Part shown: positions 25,070 to 37,800 of the stretch, piece after piece
Layout of the letters: every line of letters begins with the position of its first letter
Numbering within the stretch: the stretch's first letter is position 1
DNA from: Antedon mediterranea
Lineage: Eukaryota > Echinodermata > Crinoidea > Comatulida > Antedonidae
DNA length: 64,000 nucleotides
Assembly: GCF_964355755.1 (NCBI RefSeq)
Contig: NC_092680.1
Span: 19,071,001-19,135,000, forward strand
Reading direction: 5' to 3'
Translations under genes and position numbers: made by a program
The notes under the pieces: model-generated
What the model saw: the letters and a program-made list of their open reading frames with translations, nothing else
Database searches by the model: none
What the model was told of the DNA's origin: nothing

Positions 25070-26377
25070 TCTGTTTTTTTTTCTCTTCAGCGTATAGCAT
25101 TAACTATCTTGGCCTTAATGTTACAGTATCATTTAGCTGCAGCTGTGTCCATGACAAGATACTGTCTCAAAGGTTATTCTCTCGGCTACCTCATTAACAT
25201 AGTCAAGAGTGGTGTATGGTGCGCCAAGCTGCCATTTATTCGGAACATTAGTTTTTAAAAAATCATCATAAAAAATGAAGATTTGCCATTAAAATGGCAT
25301 ATTCAACAACAAAAAACAAAACAATATTTTCAGGGAGATAATCTTTACATAATGAGGACTAATGAATTCTAAATGATTGAAACAGTTGTAATAATTGTTT
25401 ATACAGTGTTTGTTTACGTAAGCTCTTCAAAAACATGATACATGTCTGGCGGATATCTTGACAGGCCTTCTTGTATTTAAATTATGATTAATTGTGCCTT
25501 AACAGGATTATGTAAGTGCAGTATAATGTAGGATAAATTGGTTGTGGTTGTATCTATGTCAAACGGTATTTCCTCATTTTAACATTAACACATCTGTGTA
25601 TACAGACTTATTTGTAAATGGCTTCACAAATCATAGGCCTACATGTCCTATCTATAGTATGATGATAATAAAATCAAAAAATTGATTTATTGTCTGTTTA
25701 TCATATTTTAAATTGCAATAGCAATAATACAAATCAATTTGGTTAAGACTTTATTTTCCTGTCAATTATACACATTTTTTAGATAATTGGAAAGCATGAA
25801 TTCCGTCAGTTAGACAGGAGCTAGGTAGAACATGTTTTAATCGAACAATCGGTGTGTCCACTGCAGTGTTATCTAAATGTACTGGTTGTATAATCAATTG
25901 CAATCGATGAGCTCTTTCTGCTGGTATAATCATTAGTGTGTAGAATTCGGGACACACCATTTAAAGATTTTACCATTCAATGAAAAAGGCTCTGGCCTAC
26001 ACGTTGTCTCACGTTATATACAAAATACGCGTTTATGACCACGCTTATATTAGGCCAGTAATATAAAGACTATCTAAATCGATAACACTAACCTCATACA
26101 GGGATCTGTATAGTCCCCCACTGTGTAACATTTCGATTATAAATAAAGAAAACAAAGTTTAAGATAATTTAAACAAATTGACATATGCTAGTAATTGCCG
26201 TTTATCGATCTTAAATTGGTATTGGAAGTTAATCTGCAAAAAAGTGCAAGAATATTACGTTTTTGGAACCTGGGCATTGATTAGTGTTAATTGCAGCGAG
26301 TCGCTTTATTTAATTACCTGTTGATTAATCATCTGCAGCAATTATTGACACGCTCGATTTAGCTTCTTGTTGGGTTA
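25070..26377. other. No gene recognised
   Basis: AT-rich sequence. A 64-codon minus-strand open frame at 25,766-25,960 has fairly balanced composition but no recognisable motif or neighbouring exon. Confidence 0.4.
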
Positions 26378-26545
26378 AAGCTACGTTCACACTGAGCCAG
26401 GATTCCGGTTCGTGGCAGGATATAAAATCGTACAAAAACGAGTGTAGTGTATTAGGCTTGATGCATTACCGGTATTTCATTTCGAATTCAGCACAAAATG
26501 TGTGTTAACGGAGGTTTGAATCCGGGCTAAGTGTGAATGTAGCTT
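26378..26545. mobile_element. TIR mini-transposon, family C (AAGCTACGTTCACACT)
   Basis: The left end AAGCTACGTTCACACTGAGCC is the near-exact reverse complement of the right end GGGCTAAGTGTGAATGTAGCTT (about 21 bp). The interior is ~125 bp with no coding capacity. I cannot define a target duplication. Confidence 0.7.
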
Positions 26546-27072
26546 GGAAGTGGTGCGTGTAAAATACAACGACGTCATCATGTAGTTTTCTTTTGACCAG
26601 CTTATCTCGAGCGCCCATTAATAATATTCGTATTTAGAGGAGATATAAATTATACTAATAATAATATAGACAGCGGTGCAATGGGCTATTAATAATTTAT
26701 TTGTGATGAGACACCGTCTCTATAAACATTGATCAATGATGAAAAGTACAAGGATTTAAATACGACCCATGACCTTACAACAATTAAAACAGATAATGTC
26801 ACTGTACTAATAAGCTTATTGACAACAGGCAATGTAATTTTGTCTGTGTCTCATATGTCTGTTAAGTGGTTGTGAGTAGTGGCATTTATGAATTTAATAA
26901 TGTTTAATTATGTTTACATTAGGCCTATATGATTTGTTTTCGTGTTTTGTGGTGTATGGAATTTTATGTAAATGCATGAATCACAGAATTTTTTTCCGGT
27001 TTCACTGTTTATCCTCAGCATAATAATAATAATAATATTCAGTTTTGTATAGATTCACTTTTCCATGCCTGT

Positions 27073-27220
27073 GTGTTGAGCCGGAAAATGTGCAAAAGTC
27101 ACATTTGTACAAACAACCACACATTTGTGCAAACATTCCGCCCTCAATGTGCAAACAACCACATTTATACAAACATGGCACCCTCGAATGTGACTTTTTA
27201 AACATTTCACGGCTCAGCAC
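27073..27220. mobile_element. Fold-back element with ~33-bp arms
   Basis: The arm 27,073-27,105 (GTGTTGAGCCGGAAAATGTG then CAAAAGTCACATT) pairs with 27,187-27,220 (AATGTGACTTTTTAAAC then ATTTCACGGCTCAGCAC) with a few mismatches. The loop holds three diverged direct repeats with the word ACAAACAACCACATTT. Open frames of 93-103 codons crossing it are chance. Confidence 0.6.
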
Positions 27221-27699
27221 GGTGAAACAGTATACAATCCTTAGCGATCGTATTTTATCACCTGTAGAGCTCACTCCTCCAAACAATATGACGAAGCTGA
27301 AATTAAATAGCATTAATATACTGTAATGTTAAAAGATAGGTCTAATTATTTGTCATATAAGAAATGACATCATCTCTGTTCATACGCACGCCTATTATGA
27401 CGACATATCAATCGGGTGTCTACAAACATAGAACTTAGGACTATTACAATTAGTCATGTAGTCTAAAAAAACTTATATACCGTGGATATACATTATTTTC
27501 ACAAATTTTCATGAAATCTGTTTTATTATTTGTTGCCGGGTGTTAAGCGTCAATAAGAAAATTGTAGAAACATGCCCCATCCCCATCATTGAATTTATGT
27601 TGTATGTGTTTTAGATGGAGAGAGTCTCCAGCTACTCTCGAGTTTGGTATATGTAGTTCTTTTCACCCGATTGTGCAGCTGTCGCTAGGTAGATATTAA

Positions 27700-28140
27700 C
27701 TGACTATTGACAGTCATTTAGATATGAGACTAGGTACAATAAGTTGCGTTATACTTGCTTGATGAAATTAGAAATTGAAAAAGGAAGATTTAATCGTATT
27801 AATAGAAATGAAAGATTATGCAAATTATGTTCTCTTCAATCAATTGAAGATGGATATCATTTAATTTGTCCCTTCTATTCAGATATTAGAACTAAATATA
27901 TGTTTTCATTTTATACAAATAACCCCTCTAAATTAAAATATATTTATCTTATGTCTACTACAAAATACTGATCTCATTACTAAGCCTGAAAAATATTAAT
28001 TTTTTTTATTAAACGTAGAACAGAATTCATAAACGAACTCTAATGTTATTTATTTAATTGTTACATATATTATTTGGGCCAAAGGCCATTATATAAGAAA
28101 TTTTCTTGGATCATACCATGAAAGAAATAAAGATGATGTT
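27700..28140 (+). pseudogene. Non-LTR retrotransposon (CR1/L2-like) ORF2 C-terminus and 3' end, decayed
   Basis: The open part reads KLEIEKGRFNRINRNERLCK, then LCSLQSIEDGYHLICPFYSD. This is the cysteine/histidine motif (C-x2-C ... H-x3-C) found after the reverse transcriptase in many CR1/L2-type LINEs, with the usual preceding LEIEKGR. After 27,966 the homology continues in other frames as DLITKPEKY and then RRTEFINEL with a stop at 28,041-28,043, so at least two frameshifts are present. A short 3' UTR with GGGCCAAAGGCC and an ATGATG-like end follows. Only the last ~110 codons survive, as is normal for 5'-truncated LINE insertions. It is not functional. Confidence 0.75.
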
Positions 28141-29734
28141 GGGTTGTTTAAAATCTTATTAGGCCTAAAAAGGCGAAGAAATGGAAGAAGGGGTAACAGT
28201 CCGACCGGCCGATACCGGTACGGTTTAAATTGTCCGTCTTGAGAAACAAAAGCATTGTTTATAGATTTAAAGCGTACACAGCAACCACCGATGCTATATA
28301 TCCGTTTAATGGATTAGTATGAAAAATGAAAATAAGTCAATGATGCCATACGTAATGATCGTTTCATTAATCATTAATTTCCAGATGAAAATACTCCTAA
28401 ATTTCCACTTGGCCATTCCACTACGTTTTAATCAACATTAAAACTATAATCAAAACGATATTGGTTGCTCTTTTGATGGTTAGGAGGCCGATGCACTTAT
28501 TAATTATTAAAATCACTCACTGATAGCGATTTGTGAATGACCAATTAATGAGAATTAATAAAACATTTTATTTTTCAATCGCCGTTATCACAGCCAGCCG
28601 GCTTCTGTTACTGATAACCATCTGTACTTTATTAATTTATGGCAATTTATGACTATCACTTGAAAAATGGACATCGACAAATATCAGGAAATGATATGAT
28701 TTATTATTTAACGCGTTATATTTAATACATTTGCCGTTTTTAGTTTGTGCTTAATTCTCAGGGAATTTCTGATTTTTTTTGTGTATAAAGCCGCGTGTTT
28801 TAAGGTGTTGCTTAAATATTCGTAAGTTAATGATTTTATATTGTATTTTAGATAGGCCTATACTGTAGTATGTCTATTTGTACGTTATGGCATCGCTGAA
28901 GACCAGTCGTTCATGACTGATTTCGCCATCCTGTTAAATCAGTGAATACAATTAAATAAACCTTACCGTACCGTCTGCTAATTATTGTAAAAGACCTACA
29001 TAATTTATTTATTTATTTAACATCTTTATCCAGGATTACACAATCAGAAAACCTGTTTTGCATTGTGGTCCTGTCTTAAATACAAAATAAATCAGGAACA
29101 AAAATGATTAGTTTTGTGAGGGAAAAAATGAGATCGAATGAAAGAAGCAATTGTGGGAGAATATTTAATTTTAGTTGGTAGGTTACGGTATTCCATATTT
29201 TATAATAGGCCTACAAGCATGAATACATTTCTCGAAATACTGCTGCCATATTCACGTGATGTTGCTACACTGAATAGCAACAAATGGAATCTTCATTTCA
29301 ACATCTGGAGAATTGTCAATTTAATTGCTCTCATTTGGTCAACGTACTTTAGTTCGAAATTACCGTTATCATCATCTTGGCCGTATTAAGCTCTACAAAT
29401 TAATATTTTATTTTAATAATTAACCTTTTAAATGACCTACGATTTAATAGGCATAAATTCGGCACTTGTTAGATCTACACTGTATTGAGCGTATCGGTGA
29501 TACTACTCATTATATTTTAAAAATTAATTGTATGATGGCTACAATAAAACATTTGAGATAAAGGGGATTCCGTCATAAGTTGAAGAGAGATTGTTCAAGT
29601 GTACATATACCAAACATCATAAACCTGTTTTAACCAACATTAAAAGGGTGCTTTGTCACGATATTAGGCACGGAAATTACGCGTTTTGTTTTATTGAAAG
29701 AATTATTATTATTTTATTGTTCTTTGTTATTACA
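28141..29734. other. No gene recognised
   Basis: AT-rich sequence with a TTTA microsatellite at about 29,003-29,020 followed by CATCTTTATCCAGG, which resembles the tail of an inverted retroposon. The 83-codon frame at 29,138 shows no family features. Confidence 0.4.
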
Positions 29735-30040
29735 CCTTATTTATAGAGGGTGACCCTTAACAGCGTATGCTGACAATCAAGGGGCCCTCTTGATGATGAG
29801 TGACAGTGGCTGTGTTTGTGATATACTAGTACACCGGGGTAACCCCCTACTTGTCTCTAAAGATGTACTAGGTTCTTTAAAGTGCACATGAGCCAGATGT
29901 ACACTGGACCTACGGTTTATAGTCCTTATCCGAGAAGACTCGTTCTACCACCAGAAATGAGGCTCGAACCCCTGCCGATGTTAATATGGCAAGGTATTAC
30001 GGTTCCACTGTCTTAATTGCTTGGCCACTCACGCTTGGCC
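29735..30040 (-). mobile_element. tRNA-derived SINE, near full-length copy
   Basis: It has the same body as the 5.6-kb copy, with CACCGGGGTAACCCCC, ACTAGGTTCTTTAAAGTGC and GGACCTACGGTTTATAGTCC. The B-box region is GGCTCGAACCCCTGCC, and the A-box region is mutated to TTAATTGCTTGGCCACTCAC. The 3' tail next to 29,740 is altered and lacks the TTTCAATCA repeats. Confidence 0.85.
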
Positions 30041-30120
30041 ACTTAAGTTGTAGATACATATAGAACGAATAGAAAGTGTTTTCTATCTAGGCCTATTAGA
30101 AAAGACTTCAATTTATGTTT

Positions 30121-30343
30121 ATTCCCAGGGTTTCGTGATTCCCAGTGTTTCGTGATTCCCAGCGTTTCGTGATTCCTAGGGTTTCGTGATTCCCAGGGTT
30201 TCGTGATTCCCAGGGTTTCGTGATTCCCAGGGTTTCGTGATTCCCAGGGTTTCGTGATTCCCAGGGTTTCGTTATTCCCAGGGTTTCGTGATTCCCAGGG
30301 TTTTGTGATTCCCAGGGTTTCGTGATTCCCAGGGTTTCGTGAT
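30121..30343. repeat. 17-bp minisatellite, 13 units
   Basis: The unit is TTCCCAGGGTTTCGTGA, with very low divergence (a few single substitutions, for example TTTTGTGA and GTTATTCC). It runs without spacers. The minus strand stays open with a 17-residue super-repeat (three units). High similarity between units suggests recent expansion. Confidence 0.95.
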
Positions 30344-31217
30344 CTGGAAAACTAAAACCCAAGTCAAGCATTTTAACTGAATCTCACTTCCGTACTCAAA
30401 GATGCTGGTTCCAAATCGTACTTTGTTTTACTGTATTGTTTCTATGTTTGTTTTGCTTAAATAGGAACACTTGTTATTTTTAGCATCAGTTAGAATTATG
30501 GAAGTCATACAAGGCCAATGGCAGGTCAATTGTACATATAAAACAAGAAGTACAAAGGTAAACCGCCAACACATTGTATTTCGGAACTACAGAAGTATCG
30601 CATGTTGGAGGCTTCACAAATTTCTCCGGAAAACGACCTTTTCCAAATCGATAAACTATTGGTAGCCAGTGAGTAGTTTATACAGGAAGAGACGCGATGA
30701 GTAATGCTTGGGTTTTGGAAGGGCCTAGGCACTTCCTATCTCCATATTAAGCTTCGACGATGCAGTGGTCTTGGGAAGATGTGAGTCAGCAAACGCACGT
30801 GATAAATGATTATTCCAGGCAAAAATTGCAGTGAGCCAAACACACAATTTGCATATTATACCTATGACAGAGATCATTTTACATACCGTACGTTGTAAAA
30901 TTGACAAAAATAATGCTGATATACGAGCGCGTGAACTTTGTGCTACTTTGTATCATCACTGACACGCGCGCCGTACTCATGGTTTTAATGGGAACTGAAA
31001 ACTACCATGGTTGCGCTTACGCTAACTACCCTGCAGAAATGGGATCAGGTGACATGTCTGTGTGTCATACCTCTTCCCTAACTTGAAGCGGTGGTGTCCG
31101 GGAACGATTTGGTGCGCCCATTATACCCTCCCAATTTTGTATTAGTGTGAATTTTGTTGTTGTTACAGCTTTCTTCTCGTATGACTCTACTAAACGCGGA
31201 ACGCATTTTCGTAAAGT

Positions 31218-31350
31218 TAAAGTTTGATTCCAGGACACAACAAGGCGCAACACAATTTTGACAAATCACAAGCGATGTTTATCCAAACTGTCGCTTGTGA
31301 TTGGTCCACTCGCTTACATTACATTGCATCCTAGTTGGAACGATGCTTAA
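31218..31350. mobile_element. Palindromic MITE, family A, diverged copy
   Basis: It runs from TTAAAGTTTGATTCCAGG to CCTAGTTGGAACGATGCTTAA, with ATCACAAGCGATG and ATCCAAACTGTCGCTTGTGATTGG in the centre. TTAA stands at both ends. The central arms are better kept than the termini. Confidence 0.65.
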
Positions 31351-32880
31351 GATCCTTCTATCATGCTAACTGTACTTTTAGCGAGGGTTGTTGGAAGCTA
31401 TGGTAAAGGTATCTGCAAACTCAATCAGCTATTTCAAAACCATGACTTTGGCATTGACCCTTGAACGAACTTATGATTTTACAAACTTCAAAACCTCCCC
31501 CTCAAAATCGAATCAATGCGTATACGACTCAGAATTGTAGTTCTTCTAGTCTAAACACAATGGAGCTAAAAAACCTCCATTCTACCTCAGCTTTGCCTAA
31601 TGCTTGACTTTTTGATAATAATCACAAAATATTATGTACAATCATGGAATATATTATAGTTCCATGGTATTCCTCCAAGGAAACATAAACTAAAATGTTA
31701 TAAACTATGATAGCGCCATCTATCTTTTTACAGAAGCTATATTTTTGTGTGATTAGTTTATTTATGTTTATTTTTACCATGGACGTATTAACTAGGTTAA
31801 TTCCTTTATACCATAGCAGGTCCTACCTCATGGAGAACCAGCAGCACTTCTCTCCAAATAAACCATTTTAAGAATATACTTATGTTATAGGCCTAACTCG
31901 ACCCTATGTTAGTTCACACTTGTTACGTTTCACGGACACCGCCGTTTTGATGGGGGTTGGGGTGGTGCAGGGACGACGTTAGAAATTTCTCCATGAAAAC
32001 GTCAAAAACAAATATCGGGTTTTTTTTTTAAATTTCAATGGAACGTGAGAACATGCCATTTAAAAAAAATATGCGCAATTAAATAATATATATATATGGC
32101 CTCAAGATTGCGATCCATATTAATATAATCTAAAGTAACTTTAGGTTTATATTTCAATCTTCAACAAATGTATAAGTATATGTTCAGACTGTTCAGTCAG
32201 ATCCATTAGAAGGAAAGTTAACAAAATATGTTAATTTCTTCGAATCCGTTAATAACCTTGTTAAATGTTGATATTTATACACGGTAGTGATCTGCAGCAT
32301 AATGTAAATCAATATAGATAGAAAAAAAAATAGCCATGCTTTAGTTGTTTACTTAATCTGTCAGAAACGGATTACCTTTCAAGGTCAGAAGCTACGGTCT
32401 AAAGAAGTACAATGACATTATCTCGGCGGGTGAACACGTTAGTTTACTGTACTACAGCAGGCCTATAGCTAGAGTTTTATTTTTAAATGACGAATTAAAT
32501 ATGATTTATTACATAAACATTCAAATGTCTTCATAACTTCTTGTGTTGTTCGATTTTGAAGGAGAATTTCTAAGAATCATTACACCGATTCCAATGAAAC
32601 GGCACAGGTACCACAACACAACACGCGCCTGGGGGACCTCAGAAATTGGAATCACAATAATAGCAATAAATATTGATTTACTGCGAGTGAAACTATACTT
32701 TTTGTGGAAATCAGGAGATTAAAAAACACAAAGAAAAGACAAAAATATCGGAAGAATTGCTAGGAAGAGAATTTGAACGTACTTCAGTAAAGTAGGCCTT
32801 ATACGCTTTTAACATGGGTCAGATAAGATTGAGATGATTAGAGGGTCTCAGTATGTCTGTTGCAAATACACCGTATTTTC
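31351..32880. other. No gene recognised
   Basis: AT-rich sequence with a short AT microsatellite at about 32,085. No coding or RNA signal. Confidence 0.4.
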
Positions 32881-32900
32881 TATATCTCTCTTAAAAAACG

Positions 32901-33240
32901 CTAATCGTTGTTTGACATTGCGCGTCTCACTTGTGTTGGCCACTCAGTACGTTTTTGAGCTAGCATGTGTATAGGTCCGCGTGTGAAAAGTTCTGTTTCC
33001 TTTTTTATGTTTGCCATCCATGTTGTTTTTGGTCCTCCTTTTGGTCTTTTGGTCTTTCTCTGAGCCTCTCCGAGTGCGATCTTAGCTGGTGTGTTTTCAT
33101 TTAAACGGAGCAGGTGACCATACCATGTCAGCCTTCTTTTCTTTACGTTCTTACTCCACTCAATTTCTCCTGTTCTTTTGTACAAATCTTCATTTATTAT
33201 TTTCTCCGGCCACCTTATACCTATTATTCTCTTTATTTTC
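32901..33240 (-). pseudogene. Non-LTR retrotransposon ORF2 C-terminal fragment, 5'-truncated
   Basis: The minus strand is open from about 33,240 and reads KRIIGIRWPEKIINEDLYKR, then VKKRRLTWYGHLLRLNENTP, GGPKTTWMANIKKE and HMLAQKRTEWPTQVR, ending with a TAG stop. The RRLxWxGHLLR ... KGxPKTTWxxxIKKE ... AQxRxxW series is the familiar tail of LINE reverse-transcriptase proteins of the RTE/I/Jockey type. The rest of the element is absent and an AT microsatellite marks the truncated 5' side. The frame itself is intact, so the insertion may be fairly young. It does not encode a working polymerase. Confidence 0.75.
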
Positions 33241-33289
33241 TATATAGCATTTTGTATATATATATAGCAGCAGTAAAGCGCATGTTAAG

Positions 33290-33470
33290 AAACCCAAAAG
33301 ACTATACAGCTTGTTTATCTGGCAAACTCCGAATTTGTCATGAAAAGTTTGCAACCTTTGCTTGACTAGTTGACAAACTTTGGCAAGCTACAGGAAACCA
33401 GTAGGCCTAATACATTAGCAAACTTTAGTTTTTGAAACTCGAGCAAAATGGGTAAAGTTTGCTAGGCTTA
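33290..33470. repeat. Short scattered repeat of AAAGTTTGC in both orientations
   Basis: GCAAACTT/AAGTTTGC words occur in both orientations near 33,319, 33,347, 33,373, 33,418 and 33,455. This suggests a decayed fold-back. No family can be named. Confidence 0.3.
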
Positions 33471-33479
33471 ACTTGACCT

Positions 33480-34727
33480 GTTAGTCCAACTTGACGTGCG
33501 TGTCAGGTGAATACCCACGCGTCGTGGGCGTGTCCATCTCTGGCTACCAGCGTGCTGGTTCCTAATGCGTTCATATGAGAAAGGTAATGAAACGAAGCTT
33601 TGATTTCACGACCTGCTTACTCCATATCATCAATGATTGCCGCTGAATTTGTTCAGAATAAATATAAACGTTGATCTAGGCCAATCCAGCGGGGGTCCGA
33701 CGACGATGTGCGTTGCCGTTTGAATGCGCCTTTCATCCAGGCTCGAGTGGTCACCCACCACCTGTCTTCCGCTCATTAGCCCTCATTCAATACCGTTGTC
33801 GATTCTATTTTACTCATCATATCGCGTTTCTTTTGAGGCACAGTGTAACGATTTGTTTTTATAGCTCATGGTATCATTTGTCGAATTAGCGGAACTGGTT
33901 CAGATAAATACACATTCAATCGGCTTACTTCCTGGATTACTGCAAAATGTAGGCAGTTGAACCAAAATTAGATTAGATGGTTATTGTATTTTTTTTGTTC
34001 GTGTTCTTTATGAATATAATAAATCTGAAAAGTAAGTTTACTTTTATCGACTTTGATTAGAACGCGCTTGAATTACTATGGACGGAAGCTATGTACACAG
34101 TGGGATGCATCACGCCTAATTTGACGTTCCATATAATCAGTAAAGCCAAATGGAACCATTAATTGTCGCTTATATATCATATGAGCCATTATAGTATTAG
34201 GAAAATAGATTGTTTGGTTATTTTATTCTTTCTGAAAACCTTGATCCGGGGTCTACTCTCTGAGAGGGTACAAAGCGTCACACACAACTATATAAAGTGG
34301 GGTTACATGACGCCTTAACGACCCACACTTACACGTCTGCTGTACATCTACCTCCTTTGGGCAATGGTCATTATGAAGTCACACACGTTTGACTCGCTTT
34401 TAGTATAGAAGACCCGCTTAAATGTGTCCACGTGATAACTTACTGTATGGTATTTGACATCCGTTATTACAGAGTATGCATTTCATTACTGTATTTCTAG
34501 CATGTTATCTGTCCGATTGCTATATCTCCACTACAAGCTGGAGCTATCTTTAGTTATACGGTACGGCGGATAATCGGGTGGTAAATCTCCCTCAAATTAT
34601 TATTATTATACATCCTTTGCATGGGGCCTATAGAATGGACGCCATTTAAATAGCGTAATTCGTTTAATAATCCTTCAGCAGCACACAAAGGGCACATTAG
34701 GATAATCTGTGATTAATTTACACAAAA
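33480..34727. other. No gene recognised; GC-richer patch at 33.48-33.78 kb
   Basis: The patch has many CpGs (for example CACGCGTCGTGGGCGTG) and no long open frame. It could be regulatory. Nothing further is supported. Confidence 0.3.
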
Positions 34728-34730
34728 AAA

Positions 34731-34830
34731 ACCGCACGCAACGCATTAGGACGTAAGCGCAACGCAAGTAATTGAACAATCACAATTGATTATATTTTCG
34801 AACTGTCTCTTATCATTGGTCCAAGCTTAA
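34731..34830. mobile_element. Family A MITE, internal fragment
   Basis: GCACGCAACGCATTAGGACGTAAGC, GAACAATCACAATTG and TATCATTGGTCC match the interior of family A. The termini are lost. Confidence 0.5.
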
Positions 34831-37800
34831 GTAAATTTGGTGTCTGAAATCTGCTTTATCTATTGTAATTTTTGTCCTCATGCTTATGAATTACAGCTCT
34901 TTTTGGCAAAACTGTCTGTCCGTTATATTAATATAAATAGACCGAGATATATCGTTTTGCTCCACGTTGATAACGATTTTTATGTAACAATATCAATTCT
35001 ATATACAACAGCGTAACAATAGGCCAACCATTTTGTTTATTTTTATCATAAGTATGACAACTAAAGCTAGTTCAGTTGAAGGTTATTAATGGTAATAAAA
35101 TGTGTTGTTATTAGTTTGCAATTCATACTACAGTAATATGAATAAATAGACCTACGTTATACTGTACTAGGCTACATAGTCTACACTTGAGCTTGTTCCG
35201 TTTTCAATCAATCAATTCAATCAATTCAACTTTATTTCTTTCAGACAAACTGTCTATATGAAACATATAAATACAATAAAAAAAAAATACAAAGCATTAT
35301 GTGACAACCGTCATGGAAAGAGGACTAATAATTATTTGTTGACATATAGTGCCTCTTAAAATACATGTGGATTATGTTTTGGGATTTATTGGATGTAGAC
35401 TGTAGACATTATTATATTATTGATTAGTATAGTTTACAAAACAACACATTATTATGGCTGTACTGATACTAGTTAACTAGTTAGTTAACTAGTTATACTG
35501 ATACTAGTTAACTAGTTAGTTAACTAGTTATACTGATACTAGTTAACTAGTTAGTTTTACTTTCTATGATGATAGGCCTATTCAAGAAAACGGAAGCATT
35601 AGGAAACAGTTACCATGCGGTAGCTTATAGTTTACTAAGGCTGAAAAAATGGGTATTTGGAAACTCGGACTGGGCATGCGCACACACCAAAGAACGTCTG
35701 GGAAAAGAGAGTCTGTGAACAAATTTGCTGATAAATATTGAGATGCATGTAGACGGTAGTTATATGAGCGGCGTTTTTTGTTAAAAAAATGTCTTGTCTA
35801 TATAAAAAGGCCCCTTCTTCCGTTCAGAGTTATTGCAGGTAATCAACCAATAAATGGCAAGGATAACTGTTATAAAATAACATATTTCACGGATCCACTA
35901 CTGATACGAATCTAAATTATACATCTATATAGGCCTACATACATTATAATAAATTATCTATAAGCATACGGTAGATTTAATTATTGAATATCATGATAGA
36001 TTGTGGGCCCGATGGAGTAATACTTTTTATCAATTTCGATTATAGCTAGATTATACACGTATTTACTGGTTACACCTGAAACGTATAGGCCTAGTTTCTC
36101 CCGTAAAAGTGCATGTGGAACTATTATGTAACGGCGCTTACATTTGCGTGACACGGGGCACAGGCTATAACCACCGGGGCATCGAAGATGACGCTACGCA
36201 CCTGCTGAACTCTGCTCACCTGAGATACCTATTAACGAGCAGTCACGCTACAACATTCACAGTTACTTCAGTAACAAACAAAACATCTCTCATTGGAGAG
36301 AACTCATATTCTGTTCGCTGACTACATAACTGATTGATTAGGTTTAAATGTTTATTTTAATAATTTATCGCCATTACAATATTGATTGAAGTTCATTTTC
36401 GTAATTATGACAATTTATTTTACTCTCAGGCCAATATATTAGTTAGGCCTAATATACCGTAATTGGCCTACCACCATTTGATATACCGTATGACCCACCT
36501 ATTTTAAAATATGTACACGTGGTGATGTCTAGGCCTATACGTCACTTGTGAAAGAGAATTGTCTGAGAAATAACATATTTATTTATTTATTACAAATTTG
36601 ATACCAACTTGACCAGGGCGTGGTTAGATAATAACGCAGAAGTATATTATTATTATTATAAATATAATTTGATATATAAATATATAAAGTATATAAAAAA
36701 TATGAAAATGTTAAAATAAAAGAGAAATGCACATAACACGTTAGGCCTACAGATAAAAAAAGTTAGAAGAACATTGGAAACAGATAAGTGAGATGCGCTC
36801 TGACGAACTATGACGAAAGAGACTTTTCCCGATCGTCCTCATCATTCCTCGATTTAAGTAGGCCTATAAACTGCAGTGCATACGAACAAAACAAATGATA
36901 TACTTAATAGATGGTCTTTGCTTATAATGCAATAAAGTTGCGACTAAAAAAAGTACATTGACCCTATGCTCTATGCTTATCATAAACTTCGTGGCGACAA
37001 AATTACGTTTCCGAGAAAGTTACGGAATGACATATCGTGTTTCAATTGCGTTCTTCCTAAAGCGTCTACTAATAGAGCACCCGAAGCGCGCGACGCTATA
37101 CTTAGCCTTGTTGACATTTAATAACATTTCGCTGAAATATTACTAGGACAAGGACTACAAAAGTGACATCGACTAATGACCTAACGGTTATCGACAGTAA
37201 ACGTGATATTTAATTACATCATTTATTAAAATCGATTCCATCAGGTCGAAAGCCTTAAAAGGAGCAATTAACGCCCATGGCTCCAAAGACAACAACAGTG
37301 CAGACACAAGTTTTTATGATATGTTTGTGATTTACATTATGACAACTTATAACAAAAACAATAATATTAATCATTCGATACTGTTGTTATGTGAACTAGA
37401 TCCATCTGTTTGTGTTTGTTATTTGTAGTTTTTCGGATGTTTATTTCCTCCGTTATTGACAACACAACAAGACCTTATAAATAAACATATTTGGGTCACT
37501 ATGGGGTATTGACCTATGAGACCACGCCCATAATGTTGCTAGGCGTGGAAATATAGCTCCTTTCAGCTCATATTCAGGCATGTTTTTAAGCCTAAAAATG
37601 GTGAATACATATGAATGATGAATACAAACTTCAATAAAAGGGGACCTTCGGGGTTCCCCTTAATAGGAGCCCATTGAATAAGAGGAGTTTACCCTGAACA
37701 GCGGGTTGCTGTTATTGTGTTAAAAACATTATTTCCATTTGTTCTATTTAGGTGGTGTTCACAGAATCTGTGTGTCCCGAGAGGGTTTTACTACTGAAAC

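Noticed and set aside
25766-25960. 64-codon minus-strand frame with balanced composition
   Set aside because: No motif, no neighbouring exon and no acceptor/donor pair that fits the frame.
30108-30371. 87-codon minus frame with NPGNHETLGITKPWES repeats
   Set aside because: Entirely produced by the 17-bp minisatellite. No flanking coding sequence.
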